Below are positions 1 to 8,126 of a stretch of 64,000 nt of DNA, piece by piece. The translations under genes and the position numbers were made by a program. Source of the stretch: CAVVEC01 sp963770485 (lineage in GTDB: Bacteria > Acidobacteriota > Terriglobia > Terriglobales > Acidobacteriaceae); assembly GCA_963770485.1 (NCBI GenBank), contig CAVYPX010000011.1, positions 256,698 to 320,697 of the forward strand, read 5' to 3'. The stretch's first letter is position 1; each line of letters starts with the position of its first letter. The notes under the pieces are model-generated. The model was not told where the DNA came from, did no database searches, and saw only the letters and a program-made list of their open reading frames with translations.

Positions 1-1070
1 TTGATGGCACGGAGATGGCGCCCCGCCTCCGTTCCCTGCTCACCCGCATTCAGCCTGCCGGAGTGATCCTGTTTGCGCGCAACATCATCAGCGCGGAACA
101 AACCTACAAGCTGCTCAAGGATTGCCAAGTCTGTGTCTCTACTCCTGTGTTTACGTGCGTGGATCTGGAAGGCGGCAAGGTGGACCGGTTTCGCAACGTG
201 ACCGGGCCAGCGCCCTCCGCAGCCGAGGTATTCGAGACTGGCGATCGAAAGTTGTTTCGCAAGCACGGCAAGATTATTGGCGAGACCTGCCGGGCTTTGG
301 GTTTCAACACGGACCTGGCCCCGGTAGTGGATCTGGCCTTTGAAGTGTCGCGCAAGGTCATGGGGTCGCGCGTGGTTTCGCCCAATCCGCGAGAAGTAAC
401 GATTTACGCGCGCGAATTTCTCACGGGGTTGCGTTCGGCTGGAGTGGTCGGGGCAATCAAACATTTTCCTGGATTAGGGGAGGCAAACCTGGATACCCAC
501 CATGCCCTTCCCGGCGTGAACAAGTCGTGGAAGAAGCTTTGGGAGCAGGACATTGCTCCCTATCGCGCCTTGCGCCGCGAAGCAGCAATGGTGCTCGTGG
601 GACACGCCGCCTATCCTCACATGACTCGCGAGCGCACCCCCGCATCACTGTCGAGAAAATGGATTACGGACGTCTTACGGAAAAGAATCGGTTACCGCGG
701 CCTGGTAGTCTCCGACGACCTGGAAATGGGAGGAGTGTTGAAAGCCGCTCCCATCGAGCAGGCGGCGCTGAAGTTCGTTCGCGCCGGCGGCGATCTGTGC
801 CTGATCTGCCATACCCAGGAATCCATTGAGCGTTCGCATGAAGCGCTGATCCAGCAAGCGGAGCGCGACCCCAAGTTTGCGCGGCGCGTAGAGGAATCGG
901 TGGCACGCGTGCTCGCGTTCAAGAAGAAATCGAAAGAGCTGACGCGGAGGGCTCAGGTCGCGACCCACGAGAAAGTGCAAAGACTTTCGCGGCAGTTGTG
1001 GGAATTCGCGGAGCAGGTGCGGTTGGAAACCATAAAACGGCGGGGCGTCCAGTGGCAGGAGCCGGCATGA
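1..1070 (+). CDS. nagZ: Beta-N-acetylhexosaminidase, GH3 (5'-truncated by window)
   Basis: Glycoside hydrolase family 3 enzyme of the NagZ type. The family removes GlcNAc from GlcNAc-1,6-anhydroMurNAc muropeptides during peptidoglycan recycling. The frame is open to the first base, so the true start lies outside the window; the first ATG (15) is probably internal. Counted from that ATG: a substrate-binding DLEGGKVDRF block near 50-59, the KHFPG motif at 149-153, the NagZ-specific acid/base loop with D160-T-H162, and the nucleophile segment SDDLEM at 233-238. The family is normally about 340-360 residues, so little is missing. Its TGA overlaps the ATG of anmK (ATGA), pointing to translational coupling with the next recycling step. 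Confidence 0.9.
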   Translation, partial: DGTEMAPRLRSLLTRIQPAGVILFARNIISAEQTYKLLKDCQVCVSTPVFTCVDLEGGKVDRFRNVTGPAPSAAEVFETGDRKLFRKHGKIIGETCRALGFNTDLAPVVDLAFEVSRKVMGSRVVSPNPREVTIYAREFLTGLRSAGVVGAIKHFPGLGEANLDTHHALPGVNKSWKKLWEQDIAPYRALRREAAMVLVGHAAYPHMTRERTPASLSRKWITDVLRKRIGYRGLVVSDDLEMGGVLKAAPIEQAALKFVRAGGDLCLICHTQESIERSHEALIQQAERDPKFARRVEESVARVLAFKKKSKELTRRAQVATHEKVQRLSRQLWEFAEQVRLETIKRRGVQWQEPA

Positions 1071-2242
1071 TCGTTGCCGGTATCATGAGCGGCACTTCGG
1101 CCGACGGGATCAACGTTGCGCTTCTCCAGGTGAGCGCTTCCCCCCGGCGTCGGGCAGGAACGCCCGGCCTCCAGCGCGATGCGAGGTTCAAGCTTCTTGG
1201 CCACGCAGAATTTCCTTATCCGAAGCAAGTGCGTGATGCAGTGCTCTCTGCGATGAATTCGACTCGAGCGAGCGTTGCCGACTTGGCTCGATTGAACTTC
1301 TTGTTGGCGGAGCTCTACGCCAAGGCGGTGCTGGTCACCCAGCGCCGGTTTCACGTGAAAGCGGAACTGGTGGGATGTCATGGGCAGACGCTTTATCACC
1401 AGGGCGAGGCCGCTCCGTTTCTCGGACATAAGCTGGCCGTGACCTGGCAAACCGGCGAGGGCGCTGTGCTTGCAGCGCGCGTAGGGGTTCCGGTTGTCTC
1501 TGATTTCCGTCCGGCAGACATGGCAGCTGGCGGTAAAGGTGCGCCCCTGGTTCCCTTGCTCGATTTTCTTTTGTATCAGCACGCGCGCGTAGGCCGAATT
1601 GTGCAGAACATCGGGGGGATTGCAAACCTCACTGCCATTCCTGCCGGTGCCTCGCCGACCCAAGTAGTAGCTTTCGACACCGGGCCGGGCAACATGGTGA
1701 TTGACGGAGTCACAGAGAGGGTATTTCGCAAACCCTGCGACCTCGATGGGAGAATCGCGGCTTCTGGCGTAGTACTTGATCGCATAATCGCCGATACTCT
1801 GGCAGGTACATTTTTTCAACGCAAGCCGCCGAAAACGGCTGGGCGGGAGGAGTTCGGGCGCGAGTTTGTCCGCGATTTCATTCAGCGCTGTGGGCGGGTG
1901 AACGGGCGCGACGTTGTGGCTACGGCCACTGCGCTCACTGCAATGTCGATTGCCGACGCGCTTCGACGATTTGTTCTGCGCCGGCACAGCGGGTACGGTG
2001 AATTCATTGTTTCAGGCGGCGGGGCGCATAATCCGACGCTCATCGCCATGCTGGCGAATGAACTGCGTCCCCTTGGTCTGCAGATCCGATCCTCCGACGA
2101 GTTCGGGCTGCCTTCGGAGGCGAAAGAAGCGGCGGCGTTCGCCTTACTCGCATATCAGACGTGGAACCGGCAGCCGTCGAATGTTCCGTCGGCGACAGGA
2201 GCGAAAAGGCCGGCGATCCTGGGTAAGATCTCGTATGCGTGA
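1067..2242 (+). CDS. anmK: 1,6-anhydro-N-acetylmuramic acid kinase
   Basis: Cleaves the 1,6-anhydro ring of anhydroMurNAc and phosphorylates it to MurNAc-6-phosphate, directly downstream of NagZ in peptidoglycan recycling. Seen: the N-terminal phosphate-binding GIMSGTSADG, FDTGPGNMVIDG in the middle, and GGGAHNP near the C-terminus, all hallmarks of the AnmK/ASKHA fold. At 391 residues it is slightly longer than the usual ~370 because of an Arg-rich stretch near residue 25 (SPRRRAG). The frame continues upstream of 1067, but this ATG sits exactly where the family starts and overlaps the nagZ stop by ATGA. The 3' end overlaps the next gene by 8 bases. Confidence 0.92.
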   Translation: MIVAGIMSGTSADGINVALLQVSASPRRRAGTPGLQRDARFKLLGHAEFPYPKQVRDAVLSAMNSTRASVADLARLNFLLAELYAKAVLVTQRRFHVKAELVGCHGQTLYHQGEAAPFLGHKLAVTWQTGEGAVLAARVGVPVVSDFRPADMAAGGKGAPLVPLLDFLLYQHARVGRIVQNIGGIANLTAIPAGASPTQVVAFDTGPGNMVIDGVTERVFRKPCDLDGRIAASGVVLDRIIADTLAGTFFQRKPPKTAGREEFGREFVRDFIQRCGRVNGRDVVATATALTAMSIADALRRFVLRRHSGYGEFIVSGGGAHNPTLIAMLANELRPLGLQIRSSDEFGLPSEAKEAAAFALLAYQTWNRQPSNVPSATGAKRPAILGKISYA

Positions 2243-3821
2243 GGGAAAACCCTTTCGCCGCAGAGCCGCGAATGCACAGCCGGGAGTGGCCGTGCCGGCG
2301 TGTTCTGCGCTACTTCAGGCACTCGTAGTTTTAGTACTTCTTCTTCCCGTCCTGGCCTGCTCCGCGAAACCCGATCCCGACACCCTGGTGATGATCATCG
2401 AGAGCAGCCCCACCAACCTGGACCCGCGAGTCGGTTTAGATGCGCAGTCTGAGCGCATTGACACCCTGCTCTTCGATGATCTGTTGACGCGTGATGAGCA
2501 TCTGAACGTGCAGCCAGCTTTAGCAGAACGCTGGGAGATTCCCGACCCTCGCACCTATGTTTTCCACTTGCACCAGGGTGTGAAATTTCACGACGGGCGA
2601 CCGCTTACGTCGCGTGATGTGAAGTGGACGTTCGACTCGCTGCTCCAGGGCAAGATTCGCAGCACCAAGTCGGCCGTCTACCAGTTTGTAGATCGCGTCG
2701 AAGCGCCCGACGATTCCACGGTGGTGTTTCACCTCAAAGAGCCATTCGCTCCATTGTTGTGGAATCTCTCGGATGGCGCGATCGGGATTGTGCCCTACGG
2801 CAGCGGTGACGAGATCAGCCGCCACCCCATTGGCTCGGGGCCATTCCGCTTTGTCAGCGCCGAGCAGGATAACGAAGTCATCATCGAGCGCAACGATGAT
2901 TATTGGGGCCAGAAGGCACATCTGAAACGGGTCCGATTTGCGGTGATTCCGGACGGGACGACACGGGCTCTAGAGTTGCGTAAGGGCAGCGCCGATATCG
3001 CGATCAATGCGCTGACCGGAGACACGGTGCTGGCGCTCGAGCGCGAGCCCAATCTGGAAGTTCTGCACGCGCCCGGTACCGTGCTGGCTTATATGGCGTT
3101 CAACACACGGGATCCGATCCTGAAAGATGTGCGGGTGAGGCAGGCGTTGGCGTACGCGATCGATCGCAGGCCGATGATTCACTATCTGGTGAGCGATTTT
3201 GCGCGGCCCGCGTACAGCCTGCTTCCTCCTGAGAGTTGGGCGTACAACGGCGATGTGCCCCGCTATGACTACAACCCGGATCGGGCCCGGCGATTGCTCG
3301 ACCAAGCGGGATACCGGGCTGTAAATGACGTGCGTTTTCACCTCGCCATGAAAACCTCGACCGACGAGAGCACGCGGCTGATGGCTGCGGTGCTGCAGCA
3401 GCAATTGCGCGAGGTGGGGATCGCGCTGGACATCCGCACTTTCGAATTCGCGACATTCTTTTCCGATGTCACGCGCGGCGCCTACCAGGTGCATTCGCTG
3501 CGCTGGGTGGGAGGCAATGAGGACCCTGACATCTTTGAATACGTGTTTCACTCGGCCAAGTTTTCGCCGCACGGCGCGAATCGCACGTACTACAGCAATC
3601 CGCGGGTGGATGCGTTGATCGACCAGGCGCGCAGTGAACTCGACCAGAACGCGCGCAAGCAGATCTATGCGGAAATCCAGCGAATCCTTGCTGAAGATCT
3701 GCCCTACATCAATTTCTGGTACCTCGACAACGTGCTGGTGCACACGAAGCGTGTCCGGGGGCTAACGCTGAATCCGGCGGGAAACTACGATTTTCTGAAG
3801 ACCGCGGACTTGGCGAAATGA
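2235..3821 (+). CDS. ABC transporter substrate-binding lipoprotein, family 5 (oligopeptide type)
   Basis: Extracytoplasmic solute-binding protein of the DppA/OppA/MppA family (SBP_bac_5), about 528 residues. A signal peptide with lipobox (LLLPVLAC) follows a basic start, so it should be a lipoprotein. Typical blocks are visible: TLVMIIESSPTNLDPR at the mature N-terminus, LAERWEI, FHLHQGVKFHDGRPLTSRDVKWTFDSL, and a C-terminal PYINFWY. The ATG at 2235 lies inside the end of anmK (8-base overlap), so the three genes form one unit. No permease or ATPase gene is adjacent. Context suggests murein-peptide binding (MppA-like), but this is inference; peptide or nickel binding cannot be excluded from sequence. 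Confidence 0.85.
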   Translation: MREGKPFRRRAANAQPGVAVPACSALLQALVVLVLLLPVLACSAKPDPDTLVMIIESSPTNLDPRVGLDAQSERIDTLLFDDLLTRDEHLNVQPALAERWEIPDPRTYVFHLHQGVKFHDGRPLTSRDVKWTFDSLLQGKIRSTKSAVYQFVDRVEAPDDSTVVFHLKEPFAPLLWNLSDGAIGIVPYGSGDEISRHPIGSGPFRFVSAEQDNEVIIERNDDYWGQKAHLKRVRFAVIPDGTTRALELRKGSADIAINALTGDTVLALEREPNLEVLHAPGTVLAYMAFNTRDPILKDVRVRQALAYAIDRRPMIHYLVSDFARPAYSLLPPESWAYNGDVPRYDYNPDRARRLLDQAGYRAVNDVRFHLAMKTSTDESTRLMAAVLQQQLREVGIALDIRTFEFATFFSDVTRGAYQVHSLRWVGGNEDPDIFEYVFHSAKFSPHGANRTYYSNPRVDALIDQARSELDQNARKQIYAEIQRILAEDLPYINFWYLDNVLVHTKRVRGLTLNPAGNYDFLKTADLAK

Positions 3822-3834
3822 ATCTGTGGATCTT

Positions 3835-4047
3835 GTCATCCTGAACCAAGCGAGCCGATTCGCCCGCGGATCGGCTCGCGGAGTCGAAGGACCCCGGACG
3901 TGTTTGCGCAAGTATGGATGCGGCAAGGCGTGCCTACGATGCAGTCATAAGAATTCCCTGATGCGGCGCCGACATTACCCGCGCGCACGGGGTCCTTCGA
4001 CTGTGTTGTGGTGCGCTTCTCGCACCACAACTTCGCTCAGGATGAAC
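3835..4047. repeat. Intergenic imperfect palindromic repeat, copy 1
   Basis: The segment opens with GTCATCCTGAACC and closes with GGTTC-like GCTCAGGATGAAC, forming outer inverted arms. An inner pair GAGTCGAAGGACCCC (3881 onward) and GGGGTCCTTCGAC (about 3989 onward) is also inverted. A short hairpin TTGTGGTGCG...CGCACCACAA lies between. It fills the gap between the binding-protein gene and the YmdB-type gene and holds no plausible CDS. Related copies occur at 5772, 10640, 21714 and 28402. Confidence 0.7.
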
Positions 4048-4160
4048 GGGGCTAACAGGGAAAGTCGGTCTACAGTCCGCCAAACTGGTCCAGGCTAGCG
4101 GTTCCGCTCCGTTGCATCCCACGGTTCGTCCACACCGTCGTGCTAACATCGAAGTTTCAC

Positions 4161-4952
4161 GTGCGCATTCTTTTCATAGGCGATATTTTCGGGCGTCCAG
4201 GACGAACCATCGTCAAAGACCGGCTGCCGGCCCTGGTGAAAGAGCACGGCGTTGATCTCGTTATCGCCAACGGAGAAAACGCTGCCGCCGGCTTCGGCAT
4301 CACGCCGCCGCTGGCGGAGGAACTGTTTGAGATGGGGATCGACGTTCTCACAACCGGCAATCACATTTGGGATAAGCGCGAGATCGTGGATTATTTCAAG
4401 GCAGCGGACGGAAATCCCCACAGCCCGGCCCGTCGCCTGTTGCGTCCCGCCAATTATCCGCCCGGGATGCCGGGTTGGGGCGTGTACGAGGGGCGCAAGG
4501 GTCAGGTTCCCTATGCGGTGCTCAATTTGCAGGGACGGGTTTTCATGGGATCCAATGACGACCCCTTCCGTGTTGCAGACCAGTTATTGAAGGAAGTCAG
4601 GGCCAAGGTGGTGTTAGTCGACATTCATGCCGAAGCGACTTCGGAAAAAATGTCCATGGGCTGGTATCTCGACGGGCGAGTGACCCTGGTTGTGGGTACG
4701 CATACCCACGTTCCGACCGCTGACGAACGGGTGCTCCCGGGGGGCACGGCCTATATCACCGATGTGGGCATGACCGGACCGTACGACAGTGTGATCGGGG
4801 TGAAAAAGGAACTGATCGTGGCCAAGTTCCTGAACAACATGCCGACCCGCTTCGAGGCCGCTACGGGAGACGTGCGCCTGTCCGCGATCGTGGTCGATTG
4901 CGATGGGACAACTGGACGGGCGAGGGAGATCAAGCGGGTGATTGTAAGTTAG
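4161..4952 (+). CDS. ymdB: YmdB-type metallophosphoesterase (TIGR00282 family)
   Basis: Calcineurin-like phosphoesterase of the YmdB family, whose members hydrolyse 2',3'- or 3',5'-cyclic nucleotides. Seen: ILFIGDIFGRPGR at the N-terminus (metal-binding D), NGENAAAGFGI, TTGNHIWD (N and H ligands), VDIHAEATSEKM, and GTHTHVPTAD. No ATG is available. The GTG at 4161 gives the family-typical start MRILFIGDI; an in-frame GTG at 4140 would add seven residues. Length is then 263, as usual for the family. It stands alone, preceded by the palindromic repeat; the next gene is 80 bases downstream on the same strand. Confidence 0.9.
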   Translation: MRILFIGDIFGRPGRTIVKDRLPALVKEHGVDLVIANGENAAAGFGITPPLAEELFEMGIDVLTTGNHIWDKREIVDYFKAADGNPHSPARRLLRPANYPPGMPGWGVYEGRKGQVPYAVLNLQGRVFMGSNDDPFRVADQLLKEVRAKVVLVDIHAEATSEKMSMGWYLDGRVTLVVGTHTHVPTADERVLPGGTAYITDVGMTGPYDSVIGVKKELIVAKFLNNMPTRFEAATGDVRLSAIVVDCDGTTGRAREIKRVIVS

Positions 4953-5031
4953 AGAGACAGGAGTCAGTAGCCGGGGGTCAGGAGTCAGTGGTCAGATTCC
5001 GCCACGGGCTTCGGGAATTGCAAGTAAATCT

Positions 5032-5781
5032 ATGGACCCATTCCAACTTCAAACCCAAACATTCAAGTCCAATGGCTTTCGTTGGATGGACGCGGACGCA
5101 TATCTGTTCGATATTGACGGCACACTACTCGTGACGCGTGATCCAGTTCATCGCAACGCGCTGCACCTGGCCATGCGCGAGGTGTATGGCGTCGATACCA
5201 CGATCGACGGAGTTGCCTACCACGGAAGGACCGACCTGGGGATTCTGCGTGCGGCCCTCGATCGAGTGGGAGTTTCGCATGACGCGTTCGAAACCGGCCT
5301 TCCGGCGGCGCTGGAAATCGTCTGCCGCGATGTGTCTGCCCATGCCAACCGGATTGTCGCCAATGTGTGTTCTGCGATTCCTGATGTGCTTGAAAGGCTG
5401 AAAACCGCGGGCAAGCTGCTGGGCGTGGCTTCTGGCAACCTCGAATCGGTCGGCTGGCAGAAGGTGGAAGCCGCCGGTCTGCGGAGATTCTTCAGTTTTG
5501 GCTGCTTCAGCGATCATGACGAAAGGCGAGCGGACATCTTCCGAAAAGGTGTGGTCGAAGTGCAGCGCAGGCTGGGGGAGGATGCCAGGACTTGCTTCAT
5601 TGGCGACACCCCGGAAGACATCAAGGCGGCTCGCCTGGCCCATGCGCAAGTGATTGCGGTGTGCACCGGAATCTTCAAAACGGACGAACTGACGAGCTAC
5701 GAACCGGACGCGTGTGTGGCTTCCTGCGCGGAACTGCTCGGGACAGACTTTGAGTGCAAAGGTCAAACTCTGTCATCCTGA
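5032..5781 (+). CDS. HAD-superfamily hydrolase, phosphoglycolate phosphatase-like
   Basis: Haloacid dehalogenase-type phosphatase of subfamily IA, about 249 residues. Motif I is FDIDGTLL near residue 26, motif II a serine in GVASGN, and motif IV IGDTPEDIKAA with its acidic pair; a helical cap lies between motifs I and II. The substrate is unknown; phosphoglycolate or another small sugar phosphate is typical. The start could also be the ATG at 5086, which would put motif I nearer the N-terminus as in most relatives. The last codons and stop (TCATCCTGA) are supplied by the intergenic repeat that begins at 5772, so the repeat has set the C-terminus. Confidence 0.82.
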   Translation: MDPFQLQTQTFKSNGFRWMDADAYLFDIDGTLLVTRDPVHRNALHLAMREVYGVDTTIDGVAYHGRTDLGILRAALDRVGVSHDAFETGLPAALEIVCRDVSAHANRIVANVCSAIPDVLERLKTAGKLLGVASGNLESVGWQKVEAAGLRRFFSFGCFSDHDERRADIFRKGVVEVQRRLGEDARTCFIGDTPEDIKAARLAHAQVIAVCTGIFKTDELTSYEPDACVASCAELLGTDFECKGQTLSS

Positions 5782-6033
5782 GCGAAGTTGTCGTTTGCGA
5801 AGCGAACGATGACGCAGTCGAAGGATCCCCGAATGTTCCTATCCCGCACAGATGCGTCGAGGAATTCTCACGGCGGTCTCAACTGGCTCTGTGGCCACAG
5901 TGGCGCTCTGAGGCGACCTTTGACGCATTCGCGAGAATGCCTTTTCACGCTCGCGTCGCTGCATGCCACAACGGGATCCTTCGACTCCGCCTGTCCATTC
6001 GGCAGCCAATGGACAGGCTTCGCTCAGGATGAC
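5772..6033. repeat. Intergenic imperfect palindromic repeat, copy 2
   Basis: Begins GTCATCCTGAGCGAAG and ends CTTCGCTCAGGATGAC, an exact inverted pair about 245 bases apart. Inner inverted arms are GTCGAAGGATCCC (from 5818) and GGGATCCTTCGAC (from about 5974). It sits between converging genes (HAD phosphatase and DUF2520 protein) and includes the stop codon of the former. Open frames inside it show no family features and are not called. Confidence 0.8.
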
Positions 6034-6068
6034 CGCGAAGGAAGGCAGGTGCGCAGCAACCTGAATAG

Positions 6069-6935
6069 TTACAATCCGAGAGCTTTCTGCACTTCTTTGG
6101 GCTCCAGCACCGGCAGAGACCGCAACGCCGCGCGTGCCAATGCGAGATACACATCCCTGGCTTGCGGGAGCTTATTCAGCACCCGCAGATGCTTGCGCAC
6201 GGTTTCCGCATCCCCGCGAATGATAGGTCCGCTGAACGCTCCCGCGGGCCCGAATCGGGCATAATTCGAGAGCGTCTGCTTCAAGATGGGCAGCATCTTC
6301 TTCCGCGCATCCGCCGCCGACAACCCAGCGGCGCGCGCCACTTGTTCTGCGGTCACCAGCAACGCCACCAGCAGGGGAGAAACAAAGCCGCCCCAGGCGT
6401 GGTATGCGGCCTTATTGCGCGGATGAATCGTGAACGTTTCTCCACCCAGATCTCTGGCAATTCGCTTTGCGACCCGTACCGCCCGTGCCTCGCCTTCCAC
6501 GGCAAATGGCACGCCCTCCAGCGACGGAACAGACCCGCTTACAAACGTCATCATGGGGTGCAGGGATGCTACAGCGGCACCGCGCTGTCGGAGCACGTCC
6601 AGTTCATCGCTGGCGAGCGCGCCGCTGGAGTGGAAAGCGATTTTTCCTTCCCACTTGGTACGCAAGGATAGATTGCGGGCTGTGGTGGCAATTTCCCGGT
6701 CGGGCACACAGAACCACATGACTTCTGCATTGAGAGGCGCATTGGTATAGGCAAACGCTCTCGCACCAACCTGCCGGGCCAAGGCGCGGGCCTTCCGTCG
6801 CGATGCGGCAGTGTTTCGCGAAATAATTTCGGAGATCTTGTACCCCGCCTGCTGCAACTCCACGGCCAGCGCGGTGCCCAGTCTCCCCGGACCCACAATC
6901 GCAATTTCCTGCTTCGCGGCCATGGCGGGCAGCAT
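6069..6935 (-). CDS. Rossmann-like DUF2520 domain protein
   Basis: NAD(P)-binding protein of the Rossmann-like/DUF2520 family, about 288 residues, distantly related to pyrroline-5-carboxylate reductases and ketopantoate reductases. The dinucleotide motif IVGPGRLGTALA is near residue 13; WFCVPD follows the fourth strand; HSSGAL and SLHPMMTF are typical of the family's substrate side. The C-terminal half is helical (DUF2520). Biological role unknown. In other bacteria these genes often sit near panB/panC, but not here. Monocistronic, converging on the preceding HAD gene across the repeat, with the start 97 bases from the divergent Nudix gene. Confidence 0.82.
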   Translation of the reverse strand: MLPAMAAKQEIAIVGPGRLGTALAVELQQAGYKISEIISRNTAASRRKARALARQVGARAFAYTNAPLNAEVMWFCVPDREIATTARNLSLRTKWEGKIAFHSSGALASDELDVLRQRGAAVASLHPMMTFVSGSVPSLEGVPFAVEGEARAVRVAKRIARDLGGETFTIHPRNKAAYHAWGGFVSPLLVALLVTAEQVARAAGLSAADARKKMLPILKQTLSNYARFGPAGAFSGPIIRGDAETVRKHLRVLNKLPQARDVYLALARAALRSLPVLEPKEVQKALGL

Positions 6936-7032
6936 ATCAGCGATCTCGTGCTGGCCGCAAAAGCGGGTTCGAGGTCCTCGCCACCGCCGACCCGCTCTGG
7001 GAGCTTTTTCCGCCGTCGCTTATAGTGTTTGT

Positions 7033-7608
7033 ATGCCTAAATTGTCTCGCAGTAAGAACAAAGCCCGTGTACTCTCCTCCCGTGAGACTTTTCGCGGACC
7101 TGCCTTTTGGGTCACCACCGACCAGGTGCTGGAACCCACCGGGGTACGCGGCCGCCGTGACATCGTGCGTCACACCGGCTCGGTGGTTATTCTCGCGGTG
7201 GAGGAGAGCCGGCCTGAGCCCCGCGTCTTACTGGTCCGCCAATACCGCCACGCCGCCCAGCAGTTTCTGTGGGAGCTGTGCGCGGGCCGCATCGATAAAG
7301 GCGAACGTGAGCTGGTAGCGGCCAAGCGGGAGCTGCTGGAGGAAACTGGCTACACCGCCGCGCGCTGGAAGCGCATTTTGAGGTTTTATGCCAGTCCGGG
7401 CTTCGTTGCCGAAACCATGTCGATTTACCTGGCGCGGGGCTTGAAGCCTGGAACTGCGCAGCCGGAAGAAGACGAGGTGATTGAACTTCGATTTTTTCCG
7501 CTCAGCGCCGCAGTCCGGATGGTGATGCGCGGCAACATCCAGGACGGCAAGACCATCTCAGGGGTACTCTGGCTCAGCCAGCAACGCGGCTGCCAAGTGG
7601 GCCGCTGA
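7033..7608 (+). CDS. Nudix hydrolase, ADP-ribose pyrophosphatase type
   Basis: Nudix enzyme of about 191 residues, most like ADP-ribose pyrophosphatases (NudF/YqkG). The Nudix box reads GRIDKGERELVAAKRELLEETGY, i.e. G-x5-E-x7-REllEEtGy, and supplies the metal-binding glutamates. Preceding VRQYRHAAQQFLWELCAG matches the ADP-ribose subgroup. The frame is open further upstream, but the ATG at 7033 starts just after the probable promoter and gives the normal family length. It would hydrolyse ADP-ribose or a related nucleoside diphosphate sugar in the cytoplasm. Confidence 0.85.
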   Translation: MPKLSRSKNKARVLSSRETFRGPAFWVTTDQVLEPTGVRGRRDIVRHTGSVVILAVEESRPEPRVLLVRQYRHAAQQFLWELCAGRIDKGERELVAAKRELLEETGYTAARWKRILRFYASPGFVAETMSIYLARGLKPGTAQPEEDEVIELRFFPLSAAVRMVMRGNIQDGKTISGVLWLSQQRGCQVGR

Positions 7609-7720
7609 CCCGTCTTCGCTGTGACGTACTCCCTTGACAGCCCTTGCCGGTAGCAGCAAAATGACAGCAAATCGGGGGGCACGACCTCGGAGCAGAAAAG
7701 GACGTGCCCGGGGGGCGTAC

Positions 7721-7930
7721 GTGGAACGTTTGAAAGGTACGGTGAAGTGGTTTAACAACGCCAAGGGTTATGGCTTTATCGGAAGGGAAAACGGCGCGGA
7801 CGTATTTGTCCACTACAGCGCAATTACTTCCGGAGGATACAAAAGTCTGCAGGAAGGTGATCAGGTAGAGTTCGAGATCACAGAAGGTCCCAAGGGTCCG
7901 CAAGCCGCTAACGTTACGAAACCTTCTTGA
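7721..7930 (+). CDS. Cold shock domain protein
   Basis: Small single-strand nucleic-acid binding protein of the CspA family (69 residues from the GTG at 7721). RNP1 is KGYGFIG and RNP2 is DVFVHYSAI; the leading GTVKWFNNAKGYG block is diagnostic. The frame stays open upstream to an ATG at 7661 and a GTG at 7634, which would add a basic tail (KMTANRGARPRSRKGRARG). The GTG at 7721 with GGGGGGC just upstream gives the canonical size. A TTGACA hexamer occurs at 7634-7639 and would leave a long leader, as is common for cold-shock mRNAs. Confidence 0.88.
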   Translation: MERLKGTVKWFNNAKGYGFIGRENGADVFVHYSAITSGGYKSLQEGDQVEFEITEGPKGPQAANVTKPS

Positions 7931-8126
7931 AGAGTGACTTTAAGTGGTGGCGGGGCCGATCCGCAGTCGCGGCGCCCGCTCGAGGACTGCCCGTTCGTTG
8001 ATGTTGACATCTGTTGTCTGCTTTGACTGAGCCGCACAAAAGTGTTTCTTGCCTGGTTTGAAAAGCTCCAGGCTTTCTCTCCGGCCCAATCTTGTTTAAG
8101 CTGGATCCGTCTAAACTTGATTCCAC

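Noticed and set aside
953..1987. Open frame of 344 codons on the minus strand
   Set aside because: Antisense to anmK, which has all family motifs; the opposite frame shows no domain and arises from high GC.
5754..6264. Open frames across the repeat at 5772-6033
   Set aside because: They translate palindromic repeat sequence and the antisense of the DUF2520 gene; composition is not protein-like.
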